Of a DNA stretch of 64,000 bases, positions 9,533 to 17,592 are shown one piece after another. The notes below the pieces were generated by a model. The model saw nothing but the letters and a program-made list of their open reading frames with translations, did not search any database and was not told the origin of the DNA. The DNA lies in assembly GCF_030433645.1 (NCBI RefSeq), contig NZ_JAROCG010000001.1:992001-1056000 (forward strand), given 5' to 3'. The position numbers were made by a program, and so were the translations under genes. This stretch comes from Arthrobacter burdickii. Its GTDB lineage: Bacteria; Actinomycetota; Actinomycetes; Actinomycetales; Micrococcaceae. Numbering within the stretch: the stretch's first letter is position 1; every line of letters begins with the position of its first letter.

Positions 9533-9562
9533 GCCGGGGGCGGCAGCAGTGCCGCCCCCGGC
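9533..9562 (-). terminator. Intercistronic hairpin after the receptor gene
   Basis: A perfect 13-bp stem (GCCGGGGGCGGCA paired with TGCCGCCCCCGGC) with a four-base loop lies between the receptor stop and the permease start. There is no U tract. In ABC operons such a hairpin usually stabilises or partly terminates the message so that receptor exceeds permease. It could equally act as a weak terminator. Confidence 0.7.
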
Positions 9563-9569
9563 CGCTCGC

Positions 9570-11102
9570 TCAGCTTTCGGGTTTGATGTTCCAGAGGTAA
9601 GGCATGCCGTTGTCGGACTGGAGTTCGACCGAGATGCCGGGCTTGGTGAAGAAAGCGCTTTGAGCCCGGTAAGCCGGTGCGAACAACGCCTGTTCCACGA
9701 CGTACCTGTTCAGGTCCTGGCTGGCCTTCTGTGCTTCCTCGCCCTCAGCGGTGCCGAGCGTCGTCATGTATTCCATGACCTTTGGGTCCGTGCCCTTGAA
9801 GACGTTGAACGGAGCCCATGGCGCCAGGGCGAACTGGATCCCTGCCCAGCCGGACTTAGGCGTCTCCAGAACCATCGGGAATGCTGCCCAGGTTCCCCCC
9901 AGCATCTTGCCGAACAGGTCATCGCCAGTGGTCTCCCACGTGACGTTGATGCCGGCCTTGCCCAGTTGTTCCTTGTAGACAGCGAACTCCGACTCGGGGA
10001 CGAAATTGTTGCTGGGCATGACAAGGTCAAGCCCACTGGCGTAGCCTGCTTCTGCCAGAAGCTTCTTGGCTTTCTCGATGTCGTACGGGTAGGCATCGTC
10101 GAGTTCGGGCAGGTAAGCGTCGGAAGACTTGTCGAACGTCTGTGCCGTTGGCGAGCCGTATCCTGCCGCAAGTCCCTTGACGAGGCCTTCACGGTCCAAG
10201 GCGTAGTTGATGGCCTGCCGGACGCGCACGTCCTTCAAGGCCGGGTTGAGCTTGCCCTCCCGGTCCGCGAGAACAAACCCAGCCCAGGTAGCTTCGGTGA
10301 GCTGAGATTTGAATCCGGCGGCTTCGGCCTCCGGAATCTGAGTCGGAGTCTGTGATGCCGTAGCGTCGACTTGACCGCCCTTGATGGCGTTCATCAGCGC
10401 TGTCGCGTCGCTGTACAGATTCATGGTGATCTTGTCGTAATGCACCGACTCGGGGTCCCAGTAACCTTCCTTGGCGTCGAAGACGTAGGTAGAACCGACA
10501 ATCGTCTCTTCCTTGTCGAGCACATAGGGACCACTGCCGATGGGATTGTTGGACGCGTCCGGGTCCTCCCACATGGCCGGGCTTCCGACGAGGCCTGCGT
10601 TCTGGGACAGTGACGTTAGCAGTGACGGATCAGGGCTCTTCAAGGACACCAGGAGGGTCTTCTCGTCCACCGCCTCCGCGTCGGCCACGCTGGTCAGGTA
10701 GGAGGCGTTGGCCGCGGTACCGTCGCGAAACCGCTTCAGGCTTTCGGCAGCAACTTCAGCAGTAACTGGCGCTCCATCGCTGAACGTGACGCCGTCGCGC
10801 AGCGTCAGGGTCAGCTTCGTCTTGGACTGGTCCCATTCCCACTTGTCGGCGAGTCCGGCAACGATGGTTCCATCCGGCTCTGCCCGCAGGAGAGTGTCAT
10901 ACACGGCCTGGAGGTATGGCGACTCCATTGCCCACGCCGCTTCCCAAGGGGCGAAGGAAGTGTTCGGGTTCACAACGCCCAACTTCAGTTCACCGGATTG
11001 AGCGGTGGCGTCATCGCTCGGCTGCTCGCCGGCGCATGCCGTCAGACCAACCAGGGTGGCGACGACGGCCGCTGCGAGCCGCAGGGTGCGCGTGTGCTTC
11101 AT
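9570..11102 (-). CDS. ABC transporter solute-binding lipoprotein (family 5)
   Basis: The extracellular receptor of the importer, 510 residues, of the SBP_bac_5 (OppA/DppA) fold. The N-terminus has basic residues, a hydrophobic stretch and the lipobox LTAC, so it should be anchored to the membrane by a diacylglyceryl cysteine. Family features include WEWDQSKTKLTLTLRDGVTFSDG and VRQAINYALDREG. I chose the ATG at 11102 because AAAGGA lies seven bases upstream; an in-frame ATG at 11129 lacks a ribosome site. It is the first gene of the operon. Its promoter faces the divergent TetR gene and contains one of two repeated operator-like palindromes. Confidence 0.93.
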   Translation of the reverse strand: MKHTRTLRLAAAVVATLVGLTACAGEQPSDDATAQSGELKLGVVNPNTSFAPWEAAWAMESPYLQAVYDTLLRAEPDGTIVAGLADKWEWDQSKTKLTLTLRDGVTFSDGAPVTAEVAAESLKRFRDGTAANASYLTSVADAEAVDEKTLLVSLKSPDPSLLTSLSQNAGLVGSPAMWEDPDASNNPIGSGPYVLDKEETIVGSTYVFDAKEGYWDPESVHYDKITMNLYSDATALMNAIKGGQVDATASQTPTQIPEAEAAGFKSQLTEATWAGFVLADREGKLNPALKDVRVRQAINYALDREGLVKGLAAGYGSPTAQTFDKSSDAYLPELDDAYPYDIEKAKKLLAEAGYASGLDLVMPSNNFVPESEFAVYKEQLGKAGINVTWETTGDDLFGKMLGGTWAAFPMVLETPKSGWAGIQFALAPWAPFNVFKGTDPKVMEYMTTLGTAEGEEAQKASQDLNRYVVEQALFAPAYRAQSAFFTKPGISVELQSDNGMPYLWNIKPES

Positions 11103-11154
11103 TGCACGGTCCTTTCGAAGGGATCTCATGTCTTGCTACAGCAAGGTCAACGTG

Positions 11155-11183
11155 AACCTACCACCAAAACCTTAGGCACAAAA
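11155..11183 (-). promoter_or_regulatory. Predicted promoter of the transporter-hydrolase operon
   Basis: Read on the minus strand, TTTTGT (11183-11178) and TAGGTT (11160-11155) stand 17 bp apart, a plausible -35/-10 pair upstream of the receptor gene. The -35 box lies inside the left palindrome (11166-11189). The -35 match is weak, so the assignment rests mainly on spacing and on the TAnnnT box. Confidence 0.45.
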
Positions 11184-11189
11184 GGTTTT
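11166..11189. promoter_or_regulatory. Palindromic operator, site 1
   Basis: AAAACCTT-N8-AAGGTTTT, a perfect 8-bp inverted repeat with an 8-bp centre, lies between the receptor gene and the TetR gene. It covers the predicted -35 and spacer of the leftward operon promoter. A twin site follows with its centre 31 bp away. The TetR protein encoded alongside is the obvious candidate ligand. Confidence 0.7.
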
Positions 11190-11195
11190 TATGAG

Positions 11196-11221
11196 GAAAA
11201 CTTTTGGTGCTCAAGGTTTTC
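11196..11221. promoter_or_regulatory. Palindromic operator, site 2
   Basis: The same element with one changed base: GAAAACTTT-N8-AAGGTTTTC, same spacing, centre 31 bp (about three helical turns) from site 1. It touches TTTTCA at 11217-11222, which is 17 bp upstream of TACGGT (11240-11245), a -10 box for the rightward TetR gene. Binding here would give autoregulation. Confidence 0.68.
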
Positions 11222-11251
11222 ATCCTGAGGCGGCGCTGATACGGTCGCTGC

Positions 11252-11851
11252 ATGACCACAACAGCAACGAAACCCCGAGGGGAGTACGCCAAAACGGCGA
11301 AGCGCCGTGACGATATCGTCACCGCAGCCCTCAGCGTGTTCTCCACAGCGGGCTTCGTCAGTGCGTCGATGAGCGAGATAGCGAAGAGGGCAGGACTGAC
11401 CCTGCCCGGTCTGCGCCACCATTTCGCCTCCAAGTTCGACTTGCTGCAGGAGGTCCTGTTCCGACGTGACCTCGACGCGAACAAGCATTTGGAGGGCAGG
11501 GAGGGGATAGATCTGCTGCGCGGTCTGGTCGAGATCGCAAGCCGTGACCAGGGGGATTCTCTTACCCAGATGTTCGCGATGCTCGCAGCTGAGGCGACAG
11601 ACATCGAGCACCCGGCCCATGACTATTTTCAGGGCCGTTATGACCTGATCGTCGGGACCGTTCAGCGCGCTCTGACAGAAGCCGCCGCCGAAGGTACCCT
11701 TCGCGAAGGGCACGATCCGGACCGGCTTGCCCGAGCATACGTTGCACTGTCCGATGGCCTGCAGCTGCAGGCCCTGTACCGGCCGGCAGCGTTTTCGCAG
11801 GCTGAGCTGATCAAAGAGTTCCTTGAGGAGTTTCTCACCGTCCCGCTCTAG
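11252..11851 (+). CDS. TetR-family transcriptional regulator
   Basis: A 199-residue regulator with a TetR helix-turn-helix (DIVTAALSVFSTAGF, then MSEIAKRAGLTLPGLRHHFASK) and a variable helical ligand domain. It is divergent from the transporter-hydrolase operon and shares a 150-bp gap with it. That gap contains two identical-pattern palindromes, so I infer that it represses the operon and itself, with release by an oligosaccharide or a product. A DHA2 exporter follows on the same strand and could be a second target. No Shine-Dalgarno sequence is visible. TACGGT ends six bases before the ATG, so the mRNA is probably leaderless. TetR control of a glycan locus is less usual than LacI, ROK or AraC control. 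Confidence 0.9.
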   Translation: MTTTATKPRGEYAKTAKRRDDIVTAALSVFSTAGFVSASMSEIAKRAGLTLPGLRHHFASKFDLLQEVLFRRDLDANKHLEGREGIDLLRGLVEIASRDQGDSLTQMFAMLAAEATDIEHPAHDYFQGRYDLIVGTVQRALTEAAAEGTLREGHDPDRLARAYVALSDGLQLQALYRPAAFSQAELIKEFLEEFLTVPL

Positions 11852-12010
11852 GCGCTATGGCCGGACTTGCCCTGCGCCGCCCGATTGCCCTAGGTTCATT
11901 CCATTCGTCTTAGCCGACCCTGTCGGAGCGGTTTCGCTGCCAGTAAACCTGCGCAGGAGATCCGGGCTGGAAACCCAAGGACCTTTCAACTTTCTCGAAA
12001 GGGGCCCCCT

Positions 12011-13438
12011 ATGCCTTCCACGCCGACGCAGCACAGCCGTTGGATAGTGCTCGGTACTGTCTCACTCACTCAACTCGTGATCGTCCTGGACGGGACGATC
12101 ATCAACGTCGCACTACTCAGCGCGCAGGAAGAGCTCTCCCTTGCGGACTCCGAGCGGCACTGGGTGGTCACCGCCTATGTCCTGGCATTCGGGTCCTTTC
12201 TACTCCTAGGTGGCCGGATCGCGGACCACTGGGGGCATAAACGCACATTCCTGCTCGGGCTGGCCTTGTTCGGTGCAACATCTGTGTGGGGCGGTCTCGC
12301 CTCGAGTGGCCTCAGCCTGTTTCTGGCCCGCGGAGGACAGGGACTCGCCGCGTCACTGCTGGCTCCGGCCGCCTTGGCGGTGCTGACCGTCACCTTCCCG
12401 TCCGGCAAGGAACGGAACACGGCATTCGCCGTTTTCGGCAGCCTCTCCGGCATAGGTTCCGTGCTGGGGCTTCTGCTGGGCGGAGTGCTCACAGAGTACG
12501 CCGACTGGAGGTGGTGCCTGCTGATCAACGTACCGCTCGTCCTCCTTGGGCTCGTAGCGGGGCAGTGGGTGCTGTCGAACCCCGCCTCCCGCAGCAGGGG
12601 TCGCTACGACATCGCTGGCGCCCTCACCGTTTCAACCGGCTTCGGGCTCCTGGTTTTTGGTCTCAGCAACGCCCAGAACACCACTTCACCATTCCAGTCC
12701 TTCGCCCCGATCGTGTTCGGACTCATTCTGCTCGCGGTCTTCGTCAAGGTAGAACAGCGCTCACCCTCACCGCTCCTTCCTCTCTATGTGCTGCAGGACC
12801 GCAATCGAGCGGCAGCCTTCATCCTGCAGGCACTCATGGGGGCGGTAATGACAGGCACCATGCTGTACCTCACCTTCCACTTGCAATCCGTCCTTAACAT
12901 GGGGCCTTTGGTCGCGGGTCTGGCAACGGTGCCCATTACGGCAGCCCTGATGGCATCCGTGTACTTCGCCATCCAGCTGATGGACCGCCACGGGCCACGC
13001 CGCCAGCTGGTCTTCGGTCCGGTGCTCAGCGCTGTGGGCTTGCTCTGGCTAAGCCGCGTCACCATCGACGGATCGTATTGGACAGAGGTCCTGCCCGGGA
13101 TGATCCTGCTGGGCTCGGGCTTCGCCTTCTCGATCGTTCCCCTCCAGAACCTTGCGCTGTTCAATGTGGCGGATCGGGACGCTGGAGCCGCCGCAGCAGC
13201 ATCCAGTGCATCAGGGCAGGTCGGCGGGTCACTTGGACTTGCCGCCATATCCATCGTCTACACCGTCGCCCTGGGACAACAGGACAGTGAGTCGGTGGAA
13301 GCGCTGGTAGCCGGGTACCGCGCAGTTTTCCTTGCAACGGCAGCACTGCTCCTCGTGTCCGCGCTCATCGCATCGCTGATGATCAGGACGCGCGTCTTTT
13401 TGCCCTCCCCTGAGGCGCAGCAAGTGCATGTCCCATAG
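12011..13438 (+). CDS. MFS drug/solute exporter, DHA2 (14-helix) family
   Basis: A 475-residue proton-driven exporter. The DHA2 motif VLDGTIINVAL lies in the first helix and GGRIADHWGHKRTF forms the loop between helices 2 and 3 (motif A). Length and hydrophobic pattern fit 14 transmembrane segments. The substrate cannot be predicted. It lies 159 bp downstream of the TetR gene on the same strand, a common arrangement for a regulated efflux pump. The gap has no obvious terminator, and GAAAGG before the ATG serves as ribosome site. Codon use is less GC-biased than in genes beyond 20 kb. Confidence 0.9.
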   Translation: MPSTPTQHSRWIVLGTVSLTQLVIVLDGTIINVALLSAQEELSLADSERHWVVTAYVLAFGSFLLLGGRIADHWGHKRTFLLGLALFGATSVWGGLASSGLSLFLARGGQGLAASLLAPAALAVLTVTFPSGKERNTAFAVFGSLSGIGSVLGLLLGGVLTEYADWRWCLLINVPLVLLGLVAGQWVLSNPASRSRGRYDIAGALTVSTGFGLLVFGLSNAQNTTSPFQSFAPIVFGLILLAVFVKVEQRSPSPLLPLYVLQDRNRAAAFILQALMGAVMTGTMLYLTFHLQSVLNMGPLVAGLATVPITAALMASVYFAIQLMDRHGPRRQLVFGPVLSAVGLLWLSRVTIDGSYWTEVLPGMILLGSGFAFSIVPLQNLALFNVADRDAGAAAAASSASGQVGGSLGLAAISIVYTVALGQQDSESVEALVAGYRAVFLATAALLLVSALIASLMIRTRVFLPSPEAQQVHVP

Positions 13439-13635
13439 GTGAAGTGACGTCCATGCGTAGTGTTGAGCGACCTATGCGGGCACCGCGAGGAAGTTTGATG
13501 TGGCCTTATTCCGATGGCTGCAGTGGCTAGACGGAAATTGCAGTACATGCTTCGCTGGAATTGTCGTGGGATTGCCGCCTTATACAGCGGAAGCTGCGCT
13601 CGACACCGCTTCGGCAATTAAGGACGCTGGTGATC

Positions 13636-14400
13636 ATGCCCCGTACCCAAGGGGGAGAGTCTGTTCTCTCCCGTGCCGTCCGGATCGTCGAGGCTTTCGG
13701 ACCCGGCGATACGGTGCTGACCATCACCGAGATTGCCCGCCGATCGGGGCTTCATATCGCGACGGCTTCGAGGTTGGTGGAAGAACTGAGCCGCGTCGGT
13801 TGGCTTGAGCGAGACAAGGACAGGGGAGTGCGGATTGGTGTGAGGATGTGGGAAGTCGCCTCCAGGGCATCACCGACATTGAGCCTGCGGGAAGCCGCGA
13901 TGCCGGTCATGGAGGACCTTCACGGCATCGTCGGCCAGCACATTCAGCTCGGCGTGCTCGAAGGCGACGACGTCCTCTTCATCGAACGTTTGACCGCGCC
14001 TGGTGCGGTCATCAACTACACCCGCGTTGCAGGGCGGCTGCCCTTGCACGCTTCATCATCGGGGTTGCTTCTACTGGCCCATGCCCCAGTTGAGCAACAG
14101 GAACGCGTCATAGCGCGGCCTCTGAAGATGTTTACAGACCAGACCATCAGCAATCCCCCTCAACTCAGATTCGCCCTCGCCGAGGTGCGTCGGCAGGGAT
14201 ACGCCTTTTTGGCAGGGCACATCCATCCCGACTCCACCGGCATCGCCGTACCGGTCCGCGACCCAAGTGGCAACGCTGTGGCCGCATTAGCCATAGTGCT
14301 TCCGAACGATGACACCGCGCGATCCCGGATTGCTGTTCTTCAGGCCGCCTCTGCAGCCGTTTCCCGCGCCATGGAGTACCCGGCACCGCCCCTTCGCTAG
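13636..14400 (+). CDS. IclR-family transcriptional regulator
   Basis: A 254-residue regulator with an N-terminal winged helix (VLTITEIARRSGLHIATASRLVEEL) and a C-terminal IclR effector domain (HIQLGVLEGDDVLFIERL, then GHIHPDSTGIAVPVRDPSG). IclR proteins commonly control aromatic acid catabolism, including the protocatechuate branch. This one stands 98 bp upstream of the reductase-P450 pair on the same strand and is its probable regulator. The start is either the ATG at 13636 or the GTG two codons earlier at 13630, which has AAGGA at better spacing. An upstream extension of the frame to 13561 is not supported by composition or domain content. Confidence 0.88.
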   Translation: MPRTQGGESVLSRAVRIVEAFGPGDTVLTITEIARRSGLHIATASRLVEELSRVGWLERDKDRGVRIGVRMWEVASRASPTLSLREAAMPVMEDLHGIVGQHIQLGVLEGDDVLFIERLTAPGAVINYTRVAGRLPLHASSSGLLLLAHAPVEQQERVIARPLKMFTDQTISNPPQLRFALAEVRRQGYAFLAGHIHPDSTGIAVPVRDPSGNAVAALAIVLPNDDTARSRIAVLQAASAAVSRAMEYPAPPLR

Positions 14401-14498
14401 ATTCCGATGGAACTTCACTCTCAACCATTGATAGTCCAGTGGTGACGGGCGCCACACGCGAGCAATTCTTGAAGTGAACAGCGAGCGAAGGAGCTGAG

Positions 14499-15470
14499 AT
14501 GTTCACTGGAATGAATTCCGCGACGGAGCCGTTACAGGTCAAGCTGATGGTGACGGCAAAAGAGAAGGCCGCCGATGGCGTGGTGGCACTGACTCTGGCC
14601 CATCCCGACGGGCGTAGGTTGCCTGATTGGACGCCGGGCTCGCACATCGATGTTGTGTTGCCCTCGGGCGTCAACCGGCAGTATTCCCTCTGCGGGGATC
14701 GGTGGGACGCACACAGCTACCGTATTGCTGTCCTGCGTGAGCCGGAGGGCCGCGGGGGATCGGCATACATCCACGAGGAACTTGCTGTCGGAACGATGGT
14801 TGCGGTGGGAGGACCACGGAATAACTTCCGGCTGGTGCCGTCGGAGAAGTACGTCTTCGTTGCCGGCGGAATCGGTATCACCCCAATGGTGCCCATGGTC
14901 CAGCAAGCGGATCTGCTGGGTGCTGACTGGAAGTTGCTGTACCTGGGACGCTCAAGGACCACCATGGCATTCCTCGACGAGTTGGCCGTGCATGGTGACC
15001 GTGTGGTGGTGCTGCCAAAAGACGAGTCGGGACCGTGCCGGCTGGACGAACTCATCGGCGGTCCTGCCACCGACACCAAGGTGTATGTATGCGGCCCGCA
15101 ACGCCTGCTGACCGCGATCGAACGTCATTGTGCAGACTGGCCCATCGGTCTCCTGCGAATGGAACACTTCGCCGCTAAGGCTCAAAGTGCTCCTGCCAGA
15201 GACGACGCCTTCGAAGTGGAGCTGGCCCGGGCGGCGCTCTCCGTGACAGTGTCCCCCGAGATCAGCATCGTCGACGCCCTACAGAATGCCGGCATCAGCA
15301 TGCTGACCTCCTGCAAAGAGGGCACCTGCGGAACCTGCGAGGTCGCCGTACTGGCTGGGAAGCCGGATCACCGCGACTCCATCCTCAACGACGCCGACCG
15401 CGCTGCCGGGCACTGCATGTTCCCCTGCGTTTCGCGCTCGTGCAGCGACCGCCTCGTACTTGACCTTTGA
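14499..15470 (+). CDS. Phthalate-dioxygenase-type reductase (VanB-like), P450 redox partner
   Basis: A 323-residue flavin and iron-sulfur oxidoreductase that passes electrons from NAD(P)H to an oxygenase. The flavin domain has GSHIDVVLPSGVNRQYSL. The nucleotide domain has AGGIGITPMVPM and VYVCGPQ. The C-terminal [2Fe-2S] domain carries CKEGTCGTC followed by a distant Cys in GHCMFPC. This order (flavin, NAD, C-terminal ferredoxin) is that of VanB and phthalate dioxygenase reductase. AAGGAG lies five bases before the ATG. The P450 gene begins 25 bp after its stop, so the two form an operon. A self-contained reductase of this class removes the need for a separate ferredoxin. Confidence 0.92.
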   Translation: MFTGMNSATEPLQVKLMVTAKEKAADGVVALTLAHPDGRRLPDWTPGSHIDVVLPSGVNRQYSLCGDRWDAHSYRIAVLREPEGRGGSAYIHEELAVGTMVAVGGPRNNFRLVPSEKYVFVAGGIGITPMVPMVQQADLLGADWKLLYLGRSRTTMAFLDELAVHGDRVVVLPKDESGPCRLDELIGGPATDTKVYVCGPQRLLTAIERHCADWPIGLLRMEHFAAKAQSAPARDDAFEVELARAALSVTVSPEISIVDALQNAGISMLTSCKEGTCGTCEVAVLAGKPDHRDSILNDADRAAGHCMFPCVSRSCSDRLVLDL

Positions 15471-15495
15471 CACGCTCCCTGCGAGAGGACCAACG

Positions 15496-16704
15496 ATGAC
15501 TTCCCCGGTTGCCACCTTCGAAACCCCTGTCAGTGACGTCGACCCCTTCAGTTACGACGTCCTGGAGGATCCGCTGCCCTTCCAAGCCGAGCTCCGCGCC
15601 GCCGGGCCGGTTGTGTACCTCAAGAAGTACGACGTCTATGCCCTGAGCCGCTACGAAGAAGTCCACGCGGCCCTGACCGACTGGCAAACATTCCAATCCG
15701 CGGCCGGTGTCGGCCTGAGCAATTTTCGCTACGAAAAGCCGTGGCGGCCCCCAAGCCTGCTACTGGAAGCCGACCCGCCGCACCACGACGCCCCCCGCGC
15801 GATACTCACAAAGATCCTCGGACCACGTGAAATCCGTCGGCTCTCCGAGTCCTGGGCCGCAGACGCCGAGAACCTCATCGATCAGCTGCTGGCCAATGGC
15901 ACGGAATTCGATGCCGTCGCCGACCTTGCCGCAGCCTTCCCCCTCCGCGTCTTTCCCGACGCCGTCGGCATACCCCACAAGGGCCGGGAGGATCTTCTGC
16001 CCTACGGGAACCACGCCTTCAACGCCTTCGGGCCGGCCAACGAACTGGTAGCCCAAGGCGCCCCCCGTGTCGCCGAGCTGTCCACATCGATCGCCGCCCA
16101 GTGCGCACGCGAAGTGCTTACCCCTGACGGGTTCGGGGCCCAGATCTGGGCTGCCGCAGACAGAGGAGACATCACAGAAGCCCAAGCACCACTAATCGTC
16201 CGCTCGTTGCTCACGGCCGGAGTGGACACAACCGTCAACGGCCTCGCTGCACTGATTTACGCCTTCGCAACCAACCCCGAGCAGTGGACCCGACTACGCG
16301 AAAACCCGGGGCTGGTGCGCACCGCGTTCGACGAAGCCGTGCGGTTTGAATCACCCGTGCAGACGTTCTTCCGGACCACTACGAGAGACATCGAAGTTGG
16401 CGGAACAGTCATCCCTGAGGGCCGAAAAATCCTCATGTTCCTGGGATCAGCCAATCGTGACCCCAGGCGCTGGGAAAATCCCGACGAGTTCGACCTCAGT
16501 AGGGACCCCTCCGGCCACGTCGGCTTCGGCTTCGGCATCCACCAATGCGTTGGCCAGCACGTCGCCCGCCTGGAAGCCTCCACGCTTCTCAGCGCTCTAG
16601 CCAGAAGGATTACCACTATTGAGATCTCCGGACAGACCCGCAGGCACCACAACAACACGCTCCGGGCCTGGGAATCCCTACCCGTCAGAGTTCGTGCCGA
16701 CTAG
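15496..16704 (+). CDS. Cytochrome P450, CYP199A-like (probable p-alkoxybenzoate O-demethylase)
   Basis: A soluble class P450 of 402 residues. The I-helix has AGVDTT (241-246), the K-helix ExxR is E280-R283, and the heme loop FGFGIHQCVGQ places the ligand at Cys351. Large blocks match what I recall of CYP199A4, the 4-methoxybenzoate demethylase: KPWRPPSL, LIVRSLL, AVRFESPVQTFFRTTTR and MFLGSANRDPRRW. The Arg and Ser residues that hold the substrate carboxylate in that enzyme appear to be kept (Arg84, Ser87, Arg236, Ser237). AGAGGA precedes the ATG at 15496; the frame also opens upstream at 15460 inside the reductase gene, without a ribosome site. Likely role: demethylation of anisate- or veratrate-type lignin products. 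Confidence 0.9.
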   Translation: MTSPVATFETPVSDVDPFSYDVLEDPLPFQAELRAAGPVVYLKKYDVYALSRYEEVHAALTDWQTFQSAAGVGLSNFRYEKPWRPPSLLLEADPPHHDAPRAILTKILGPREIRRLSESWAADAENLIDQLLANGTEFDAVADLAAAFPLRVFPDAVGIPHKGREDLLPYGNHAFNAFGPANELVAQGAPRVAELSTSIAAQCAREVLTPDGFGAQIWAAADRGDITEAQAPLIVRSLLTAGVDTTVNGLAALIYAFATNPEQWTRLRENPGLVRTAFDEAVRFESPVQTFFRTTTRDIEVGGTVIPEGRKILMFLGSANRDPRRWENPDEFDLSRDPSGHVGFGFGIHQCVGQHVARLEASTLLSALARRITTIEISGQTRRHHNNTLRAWESLPVRVRAD

Positions 16705-16735
16705 AGACACTTCAGGTTCAGCATTGGTCGACAAC

Positions 16736-17167
16736 CTATTCAGCGTCGTAGGTGTTGGCGATGTACACATCACATGTGGCGCTGTGAGCAACGCTATTTG
16801 CTACGCTTCCTAACACTCGGCCCACGCCTCGCATGCGGCGATTTCCTACTACTATCATTCGTGCCTCCACCCGGGCGGCTTCCTCAACTAGCGCGTCGGC
16901 TGGTTTGCCATGAGCTATGGAGTGAGTTACCTCGACGCCGTGACCCTGAAGGCTCTGAACAACTCGCTCCGCTGCTCTTTCAGCATCGCCAGCTGCAGAG
17001 ATAATGAACTCCTCATTTCCAGTGCGTCGCACCTCGGTGCGATCGCTGTCGAACGCAGAGACGACAAGTAGTGGGGCGTTGAGAGCGACGGCGAGGTTCC
17101 GGGCGACCTCCGCCGCTTTGTAGGCAGTTCTGCTGCCGTCAACACCAACGACTACAGGGTTCGGCAT
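16736..17167 (-). CDS. Universal stress protein (UspA family)
   Basis: A single Usp domain of 143 residues. It opens with VVVGVDGSRTAYKAAE and ends in the ATP-binding motif VVGNRRMRGVGRVLGSVANSV (split here as GNRRMRG and GSVANSV), followed by CDVYIA. Such proteins bind ATP and respond to stress; the exact role is unknown. It converges on the P450 gene with 31 bp between the stops and is not part of that operon. AAAGGA stands six bases before the ATG. A sequence of more than 400 bp without a convincing gene lies upstream. Confidence 0.9.
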   Translation of the reverse strand: MPNPVVVGVDGSRTAYKAAEVARNLAVALNAPLLVVSAFDSDRTEVRRTGNEEFIISAAGDAERAAERVVQSLQGHGVEVTHSIAHGKPADALVEEAARVEARMIVVGNRRMRGVGRVLGSVANSVAHSATCDVYIANTYDAE

Positions 17168-17592
17168 GTCTGATCCTTTACTCGGCGGACGATTGGCAGC
17201 TTTCTCGAGACGAGAACCATGGCGATGCTCTCACCAACCCTAAGGGGTGTCGCCGAAGTCGGCGAGAAGAGAATGCCGGTCGTCACCGACCATACAGACT
17301 GTAAACCGCGTGCACGAAACGGCGCTGTCCGCGCGGACAATAAGAAAGGACTGATGAAACAGGCGCTTAACACCCCTTTTGAGACTCCAAATGAATTGCC
17401 AAGAATTGACCTTCTGTCAGGTGCTGACCCTTCGATCGGGCCGCGTACTTCGAGATTCGCCTGCACGCTGTCTGGAGGGCGTTGGAGCCGGCGCTGGTGA
17501 CGAAGGATCCTCTGCAGCTCCCCTTACGCTGAGTTCTGTAGGACGCCCGACGAACGAAAGCCGGCCGAGAGGCCGGCGGGAAGCCGGTACCG
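17168..17592. other. Long intergenic stretch, no convincing gene
   Basis: About 425 bp between the divergent Usp and GH35 genes. Base composition is clearly less GC-rich than the DNA to its right. A 93-codon frame (17219-17500) and a shorter version starting at 17354 after AAAGGA exist, but the protein has no recognisable motif and poor codon bias. It presumably holds the promoters of both flanking genes. It ends in a GC-rich hairpin. Confidence 0.5.
17560..17577 (+). promoter_or_regulatory. Hairpin with GAGA tetraloop before the GH35 start
   Basis: GCCGGCC-GAGA-GGCCGGC, a perfect 7-bp stem closed by a GNRA-type tetraloop, ends 15 bases before the GH35 ATG. The putative ribosome site GGGAAG follows at once. 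It may stabilise the 5' end or influence initiation; no function is shown. Confidence 0.4.

Noticed and set aside
14409..14476. Distant TTCACT/AGTGAA inverted repeat before the reductase gene as IclR operator
   Set aside because: Arms are short and about 50 bp apart; too weak to call without comparison to other genomes.
17219..17500. 93-codon plus-strand frame in the gap before GH35
   Set aside because: No recognisable motif, poor codon bias, no clear conservation argument; kept only as a note on the intergenic region.
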